Below, piece after piece: positions 15,601-24,600 of a DNA stretch of 53,965 nt (positions within the stretch are counted from its first letter, which is position 1; every line of letters starts with the position of its first letter). The notes under the pieces are model-generated. The model made no database searches and had not been told where the DNA came from. It was given only the letters and a program-made list of their open reading frames with translations. This DNA is from Magnetococcales bacterium. GTDB lineage: Bacteria > Pseudomonadota > Magnetococcia > Magnetococcales > Magnetaquicoccaceae. The stretch covers positions 1 through 53,965 of the forward strand of contig JADGAY010000002.1 of assembly GCA_015231775.1 (NCBI GenBank), in the 5' to 3' direction. Both the position numbers and the translations under genes were made by a program.

Positions 15601-18600
15601 CGTACCCTCTAGCGATCAGATCGGCCTTGTCGAAGTTGTAATCGGTGACATCGTTCTTGTCGGCAGGCTGATAGATGTTCTCGGCCTTGATATAGACGGC
15701 GACCGTTGATCCACTGTGCGCCCCCTGCCACATCGAATAGGAGCTGGCATATTCAGGGCTATCTGTGAAGTATCGGCCGGAGAGAGGCAGGCCGTCGAAG
15801 TCTCCATTTTGCCCGCGGTACATCACCTTCGGGGATCCGTCCGCGTTCACTACCTTGCTATTCCCAAACCACTTCTTGAAGGCGTCGCCTCGCTGGAACA
15901 GGGGTTGCCCTTCCCGCATCACGGACTCTTTCATTGCGGCCGTGATAGGGAGGGCGTGGACGGAGGTTTCGACCTCATCCTCATACCCAAAGCTCTCTTC
16001 TTCGTTGGCATCTGGCGCGGCCGACGTGGCGATATTCAGCGTACCTACCTTCGCGCCCCACTTCTTCCCGTACTTGTTCAGGAAGGCCGGGAGGATCTTG
16101 TCATAGAAACCCTCCATCCCTTCGCCGCCTACCTTGAGGTCGAGGCCGGAGAAGTAGCGCAGGCTTCCCGCCTTGGTGCCTTCGCCTTTTTGCATCTTGT
16201 CGGCAAGCTCTTTACCGATAGTGTCCTCTACTTGCTGCAAGGTGGCCGATTGGTTCTGCCATAGTTGCTGCCCGTCCTTGCCCCACACGGTTACATTGTA
16301 GAGGTCGCCGCGCTTCTGGTACCCGATGTCCTCAACGTGCTTGCTCAGGTCGTACCGGTCGGCCTGTTGCGCGCCCGTCGTCCAGGCCAGCGAATCGTAG
16401 CCGTGCTCGGCCGCGTAGCGCAGCATCCGCTTGAGGGCCAGCTCATGCCAGGTCTTTTTGAAGGGGGCGTCGGGGACAGCGTAATCCGATGCTTCGCCTG
16501 TGTCTCGTGCGCCTACGGCAAGATGCGCCCGATTGCCAGCAGTAGCCCTCCATGACGCGAGCGCGTCAGCTTCCGTGGCCCCAGATCCGCTTCCAATTCC
16601 TTCGCCTGATTCATTAAGGATCGTCCATCGCTGCACGGACCGCGCATCGCCACGATACCCCTTCTTCCTTCCCGCCTGGTGCCAGTCGCTTTGCACCTCC
16701 TCAAGGAGCAGCACTTTCTTGCCGTCTACCGTGCGGTCGTTGAAGCGCACATGGGCCAGGATGTTCGGCTCGCTGAAGTGGGAGGAGGTGAAGGTCGCAG
16801 TATCGTGCATGGGCAAGCCATACTTCTCCGCCATCTCGCGCGTATTCCATGCCGAAGGTTTCCCCTCAAAAGCCTGAACATATTCACCATTAGCCAGTTT
16901 GATTGCGAACATATGGGGCTGCGTCGGATGCACTACAATCTCAGCGCCGCGTTCCCTCGGCAGCGTCAACAGCAGCTCCCGGTAGTTCTGCCCGCCCGGG
17001 AGTTGGTAGGCGGAGAATTTCGTCTCGCCGCCACGGCGCACATCCCGAGCCGTTTGATACGCCGCGACTCCTGCATCGTAGACTTCACCTGGAAGCTCGA
17101 TTCCTGCGGCCTCGGCCCGGTCATGCAAGACAGCGTAAGACGTCCGCTCCCCAGCTGCCACCTCTTCGGCAATCGCCCCAGCCTGAATACCGAAAGGTTC
17201 GTCTAGCAGTTCGTAGAGCCGGTTATACGCAGCATCGGCGCGCTCGTAGGTGCCCTTCCCCTTCTCTACCTCTTCAACTTGCACCTCGTTCTGCCGGATG
17301 AAGTCGAGCACGTCCTGTTTCGTGAAGGTGCCCTTCGTGCCCAGGTAGTCGTCCAGCCCGAGCCATTTCAGTTCGTCGGGCTTTACCCCGTTAGTCGGGG
17401 AGAGGATGGCGCGCACCTGATCGGCCGCCGCCTTGTTCGGCATTTTCCGCTCCACCACGAGGGCCGCCTGCGAGTAGAACGTCGGATGCGCCGCCGTGGA
17501 CTGGAAGTAGGGCCGGTCCCCTTGGGCCTTCAGCGTCCCGTGCGTCGATCGTGCCCGCTCGAGCAGATGCAACAGGTCGGATTCCGTCACCCGGGAGAGG
17601 CTTGCGAGTCCATGGTCCCGGAGCCATTGACGGATGGCCCCGAAAAAGGCCTTGATCTTCTGCAGCGCCGTCGGGTTGATACTCCTCGAACCCATTTCCG
17701 CGAGCAGTTCGTTGACCACGGCGGCAGTTTTTTCGCGCCGGCTGAGATCCGCTCGCTTCGCGTAGGACTGCATGACGGCCCGGGCTTCCCGCCATTGGTA
17801 GGTGTCGGCCAGGCGGAGCACGGATTCCGGCCCGCCCATGCGGTCGAACATGGCGTTCAGATCGTCCTGCATGGAGCTTCCCAAATGCCCCGCAATCCAT
17901 TTATGATACAGCTCATGAAAGACAGCTTCCTCCGCGTCAGCCTCCGACTCGAAACGATCCTCAACCAGATATACCGTGCCCCGGTCGTACACGGCGCGAA
18001 TCTCGTCAGCCGGTGCGCCCAGCTTCGCCGCTTCCTCTTTGATCCGGTTCGGCAGCGCGTCGAACGACGAGACGACTATTCGTGTGTCTCCCGCGTCGAT
18101 CCGCCCGGCGAGGGCCCGCATTTCCGGTGCGCCAAGCCCCGGGCTCCCGTCCCGCCGCTGGAATGATGGCCCAGATCCGCCGCCGTCAGGGCCCTTCTCC
18201 GGTCCTTTCCCGTGGATCTTGAGAATCGGGCGGTGCTTGACGATCTTCTCAATGATCGGCTTGGGGTTCTCTGTCGGGATGAATACGCGCGGCTCGTAGC
18301 GGATGGACTCGACGAAGGCGCCATAGCCTTTCAATTCCTCACGGAATCCATAGACGTTGTAGCCCATCACCTCAATGCGGTCCTCGCCATTCACGCGGCG
18401 CGTGCCCAGCTTCCAGCCGTTCGCCAGCTCGACCGTGCCGCCGTTCTCGATCGCATCCAGGGCCGTATCCAGGGAGGGCGCGGCGGCCTTGTCGGCCTTC
18501 ACCCCCAGCCGTTCCAACGTGGGCGCCAGCGCTTCAGAATCAATCACCCGTCCGACCGTGCGTTGTCCGTCGTCCGTGGTCACGCGATAGACGCGCGTGG

Positions 18601-21600
18601 AGCCGCCGATGCGGTCCCAAATCCCCAGCATGGCGCCGGAGAGAATATGCACCGTTTCATTGCGGGTTTGCGGCGATTTATCAATCGCCTCCTTCCAGGC
18701 CTTCTCCGCTTCCTTGCCGGAAATCTTGCGATAGTTCTTCGTGAAGGTGCTATCGCCGACCATCCGCACCTTGTCGACGTCGGGCTCGAGCAGCTTGACT
18801 TGCTCCTCCACCTTGCCGTCCTTGGCGGTATGCTGATAGCCACCCTTCAGGGCCGCGTAGATTTTTCCGGTTTTCTGCCCGATGTAAAAGCCATGGAATT
18901 TCTGTCGCTGCGTCAGTCCTTTGTACTCATGGAACTCTAGGCGATGCTTCGCCTCGAACGTCATGAGCCTGGTCTTGGACTTGGTTTCAGGGTTCTCGTA
19001 GACGACTTGCTGTTTTTTCAGTTCGATCGAATCGGCCCGATAGTCCTGCATCCCAGAATCAAACTGGCCGTTCGCTTTCGCCATCTCAATGGCCGCCTCC
19101 ATGCGGTCAAAGAAGGCGTCAAACACGTCGTTCTGATCGGCATACTCGAGTGACAGGATGCGGTTGAGGAATTGCGGCACATCCGGCAGCTTGTCCTGAA
19201 TGATATTGCCGTTCTTGTCGACGATGTTATTGAGCCCCAGCTTTTCGAGGAGGTCGGCCCAGCCTTGGCCCTTCACGTCACCACGTTTCAGGGCCCGAAA
19301 GAAGGCTTCCAGGGCGCCCGCGGCGTAGGCGTTCTCGAGGTTATCCGCCTCGCTAAATAAGCCCTGGCTCGAGGTCTGCCGCTGCCCGCGCGTGAGGGCG
19401 CCGAGCTGGGCCAGCCGTCGGGCAATCGTGGAGATAAAGCGCTTATGGCCCTTCAGGTCGGTGGACACCAGGACGTAATGCGGGGCCGAGGCCTGATTCG
19501 TCCGATGCGTGCGCCCGAGCCCTTGCATGGCTGCGTCAGCCCTCCAGCCAGGCTGAATCACGTAATGCATCCGGCGCCGCGTGTTCTTGGCCGTATTCGA
19601 GGCATGGTAGCTCTGCCCGGTGCCTCCCGCGTCAGAGAACACGAGGATTTGCCGCTTGTCGTCCATAAACTCCGCGGCTTCCTTATTGCGGACGTTCTTG
19701 GTCCGGCCAGTCTGCGTAACAGTGGTCCGCTTACCGTTCTTGTCCACCTTACGCACCACGCGCTGATTGCGCCCAGTGACTTCCGCCACCGATTCCGCGC
19801 CAAAGGTGTTAATGATGAGGTCCAGCGGATTTTCCGGGGTGCGCAAGGAGCCGAGCCGCCGCAACAGATCGTCGCGCATCTCGACGGCTTCCTTGTTCAG
19901 CACAGGGGCCCCATTGCTGTCCACGACGGGGCGAGATCGTTCATTGCCGTTCTCGTCCGTGTATGTCTCGAACTCCTGGACAGGAAACCCTTGTTCGATG
20001 TAGCTCAAGAAGCCTTCTCTGGGCGTCAAGTCCAGGTCGTCCAGGTCGCCACCTTCCTGCTTCTTGATCTTAATTTGCCGGTCCTGTTGCGCGGCGTTCG
20101 TTTTCGTCAGCTGAATGACAACTGCATGGCCGGCCTCGAGGTCCTTCTCCATTCGCGCAATCACGGTCGGCATCTGCAGCGACGTCAAGACTTGTTCGTA
20201 GAACCGTTGATGCGTGCCCCAGAATAGCGAGCGGGCCGAGGATTTCGCCGCGCCGTTCTTGTCGGCGCCGGTCACTTCCATGATCCGGTTGAGGTTTTGC
20301 AGGGCAATCTGCCAGCCCTTCGCCATCTCATCGTACATTTCCCGCTGATCCGTCGTCAGGGCGTGCTCGAGGCGGTCGTAGGTCACGTCGTCATACGACA
20401 GGGAGCGGGAGGTATAGAGTCCGTTCGCCTTGAGATCCTGCGACACCAGCTCCATCGCGGCCAGGCCGCCACTCTGAATTTCGCCCACAAAGCGCATTTT
20501 GTTGGCAAATGGCGTGCCGTTGCCCCACATGCCGAGCCGTTCCGCATAGCCAAAGTCTGACACCTCAATGCCGCCAGTGGCCGAGAAGTAGGCAATGCGG
20601 GCCTTGGGGAATCGCTTCTGCAGTTCGATCCCGGCCAAGGCCTTCATGGCGGGCTTCTTGTCGCCACGCCCTCCGGACGTCTGCATGTTGTTCCGCATTT
20701 CGTGGGCTTCGTCGAACACAATCACGCCATCAAAATCCGTCCCGAGCCACTTCACCATCTGATCCAAGCGGGTTTGCGTCGGGGCCTTCTTGAGGTTGCC
20801 CTTGCGGTCAACGGCGCCCTCTTTCGGCTTTTTCATCTGCAGCTTGCCGTCAACGGACAAGTCCAGCCCATCGCCGAGCAGCAGGTAATTCGAGAACAGA
20901 ATGCCATCCTTGCGCGAAATGGTTTCGCCGAGATCCATATCGCCCTGCGAAAACAATTCTTTCCCGTCCGTTCCGGACACGTCTTTCCAGTCGCGGACAG
21001 CCGAGGAGAAGAGGTCGCTATTCTTGCTCAACCACACGGCTTTCTTGCGGCCCTGCTTCAAATTGTCGAGGAGGATCCCGGCGATTTCTCGCCCCTTGCC
21101 GACTCCCGTGCCGTCGCCATCGAAGAACCCGCGCCGGCTGCCATCCGGCAACAACTGTTCATGCGCCTGCCCTGAATACACGATCGGCTCGAGCTGGGCG
21201 CCAGAGAGTCGGCCTTCGTCAATGACGGCTTTCGGGAGAGAGGGCTTGTAGGTGGCGTCCGGTGGATCGATTGCCGACATGGCGGAGCTTTCCACCAGCT
21301 TGCCGGGGTGCGGCTTCGCGCCCTTCACCTTGACTTTCTTGGGGGTATAGGACTCGAAAATGGCGTCGGCGTTCTCGTTGCGATTGACCGGTGCCGACGG
21401 AGCGGAGGTGTCTGCCTCAACCGTCAGTCGTTCAGGTAGTTCTGATCCATTGTCGGGTCCGCGCTCACCAGATCGCTCAGGCTGTCCAGGGCTCGCATCG
21501 CTGCGTCCGCTGGATCCTGCGCGTTCTCCAGACTGTGCAGGCTCAGGTGTGGCGGGTCGTTCGGCTTCCCGCTCCGGCCGTGCAGGAGATAATTCTGTAC

Positions 21601-24600
21601 CGCTGTCTTGTCCGGCTCGCTCAGGAGACTGTTGACGATCGGGAGTAGGCGCGCCTTCAGTTCCCGATGGCTGTCTGGCGTCAAGTCCAGATCGCTCTCC
21701 TCGAGCCCCCACAGTTGCAGCTGCAGGAGGTACGGTTGACTGGGATCCATCTCGGCGCCCGCCTTCTGTAGCCACTTCCTGGCTTCCAGATTGAGCGGAT
21801 GCTGATTGATTTTCTCGAGTGGGGGCGGTGCGTGCATTGCGAACCTCCGATAACAGGGGGAGCGCTTCAAAAACATCCGCCACATTGGCGTTGATGGGCG
21901 CGACACCATCCGGCTTGATTTTATCAAAGATGAGGATTTGATTATTGTAGGTCGTGCCGTACTTCTTATAGCCCTCTCCGGAGAGGCCAATGCGCCCACG
22001 GTAGGCGTGCTTCATGCCCGCGAGCTTCTTCCATTCTTCCAGAAATTGGGCGTCTTTCCCGTCGCGGCCCTGCCCGATCAACGCCACCAGCCGGCCGCCC
22101 GGCTCGAGGCGCGCTAGGGCCTGGTCGAGATGGCGGAGCACATTGCGGCTACTGCGTTCGCCCGTCTTGCGTCCAGCCGTCGACGAGAACGGCGGGTTCA
22201 TCACAATGACGGTGGGGCGCGTCGTGTCCGGCAGGATGTTATTCAGCTGTTCGGCGTTCTCCTGATAGACCGGCCCGATGCTCAGCTGGCGCAGCACGTC
22301 GGCCCGTTGGCCATGGTACTCATTCATCACCACCCGGGCGCCCGTCACCTTGGCGAATACGGCAATGCCGCCAATCCCGGCCGATGGCTCGAGCATCGTG
22401 TCGGCACTCGTCACATGCGCGGCCCAGTTCATCACATAGGCCAAGTCGGGCGGCGTTGAGAATTGCTGGAACTCGTTTTGATCTTCCGTCCGGTTGGCCT
22501 TCTGCGTCGGGATCCGGTCGAGGATCCTGGCGCGAATGTCTTGCACGGCCAGACGCGCCTTAACCAGAGAGGCCGATCCGTCATAGGTGCCGTCCTGAAC
22601 GCCTTCCTTGATATGGTTCAGAATGAACCGATTGATGCCCAACTCCAGGGCGTCATAGGCTTCCTTTTGTGCGTACATGCCGCTGGCGCGCGTGCCGCCA
22701 AACGCCTGGTCGGCTTGCACGAAAAGCTGTGCCTCCGTGAAGGCTTCGCCATTCTTGAGCTTATCCGCTACATAGTCGGCCAGCTTGTCGGCGCCCTGAG
22801 TTTTCGCATTGGTAGCGGTCGGCTTCTCTTTGGCGGCTTCTTTGGTGTCCGGCTTGCCGATCTTCAGCACGTTGCGCCCCAGCTCGAGCAGTTCCTTGCC
22901 CTTCAGGGTTTTGGTGCGATTGACGACCAGGCGCGGGGTCTTTCCGCCGTACATATCAATGTGGAGATTGTCGAACATTCCGCCACCACGCACACCAAAC
23001 TCATCGCTGATGGCTTCCATGAGCTCCGCATCGGTCAAGCCTTTCCCGCGCCGGTTCTCCCATCGAGTCTCAGCGTTCGCAAACCCGTGAGTGGCTTTCA
23101 GGAAAGCCTTCGCAATGTCGGCGTCCGTAGGCGGCCCCGGTTCCGGCCCTTCGAGGATCTTGCCGATAACCTCAGACATGGCGGGATATTGCTGGTAGGT
23201 ATTCTTTTCCAGCTGCAGCAGTCTGTCACGGGCGGCCTCTGTTTCACCTTCCCTGATAAGGCGAATCGCGTCGTGGATTTCGGTCGCATACATCCGGCCT
23301 TCTTGCGTGCCGTTCCTTGCAAACCCGTCGGCCACTTGGCGGAGTCGCGGTAGGTCGATCTCCGTGGATTCGACGGCCTTCTCTTCCGGCTTCTGCGCCA
23401 GCTCCAGCAATCGGTTCGCATCGCGCATTGCCAGGTCGAGCATGTTATTCAACTGGAATGGGACAGGGCGAATCTTGCCGGACTGGATGCCTTCACGGAC
23501 AAACCGCAGGGCATCATTCAGCGAGACAAACCGGCCGCTCCCCAGCATCACATCGCCAGGGGCTTCCTTGTCATGGGCCAGGGCTCGCAGTTCTTGCGTG
23601 GCCTGGTTCATGCCCTGATCATTTTGCGCGAATCGATCCTCCGGCAACTTCGTCTGTTCGGCGTCCGGCTCTTGCGCGCCCTTCGAGAACAGGGGCGTTT
23701 CTGATAATGGCGCTTCCGGTCGGATAATCGGGCGCTCGCCAATGGTCGGCGGCGGCACGGCAATCTCTTGCTGCCCGGGCTTCTCTACCGTCGGCGCCTT
23801 CTTCTCCTGCAGCTTGGCCTTTTGTTCGGCAATCCGGTCTTGTTCGTCCCCGGCTGGCTGCGTGGTGTCGCCCGTCGCCAGCCAGTCCTTGAAACCCTGC
23901 ATGGTGAAGGCTTTAATTGACTGTATGCCGTTCCAGTCCTTCGCGTAATTTTCCTTATAGCGGGCCCGGGCTTCGTCGATCGAATCGTAGCCCATCATCA
24001 CTTTATGCTCGTCGAATTTGCCGTTCGCCTTCTTCTGGTCGACGACAAAGACGGGGCCGCTATAGTCGCGTGGCGTGTTCGGCTTTACAAAGACGTCTAT
24101 TTTCTCCTTGTCCGCGCCCGTGGTCCCACGGATGTAGCCATAGTGGGATTTCATGGTGACGGACCAGGGCTTGCCGTTCGGGTCTTTGCCCGATCGCGTG
24201 GAGCCTTCAGGATTCTGGATGCTGATATTCAGCCCGGCAATCCGATCGTGGCCTACCTCGTAGTTCTCGGCGTCCTTCTGCGCCTGAGTCGGCTCCTTCT
24301 TGTCATTTTTCGGCGAGGTAGCCGCTTCGTGGGCGCGGTCGTCGATGGTGGACGGGGTAGCCGCCTCAACGGATTGGGCTGGTGGTGTCGTTCCCTCTTG
24401 AGTAGGGGAGGCCGACGGGTTCGCCAAAGATGGCGTAGGCCCAGATTGAGGCGGCGTGTACCCTTCCGGTTTCGGGATCCAGGCGGGCCAGTCGCCGCGC
24501 ATGATGGCGTCAGCATCCTCTCCCCACGGAGACGTGCGAAATTCACGATCGCTCAGTAAGGCCTCTTTCACGCGCTCCACGGCGGCGCCGACGTCGACTC

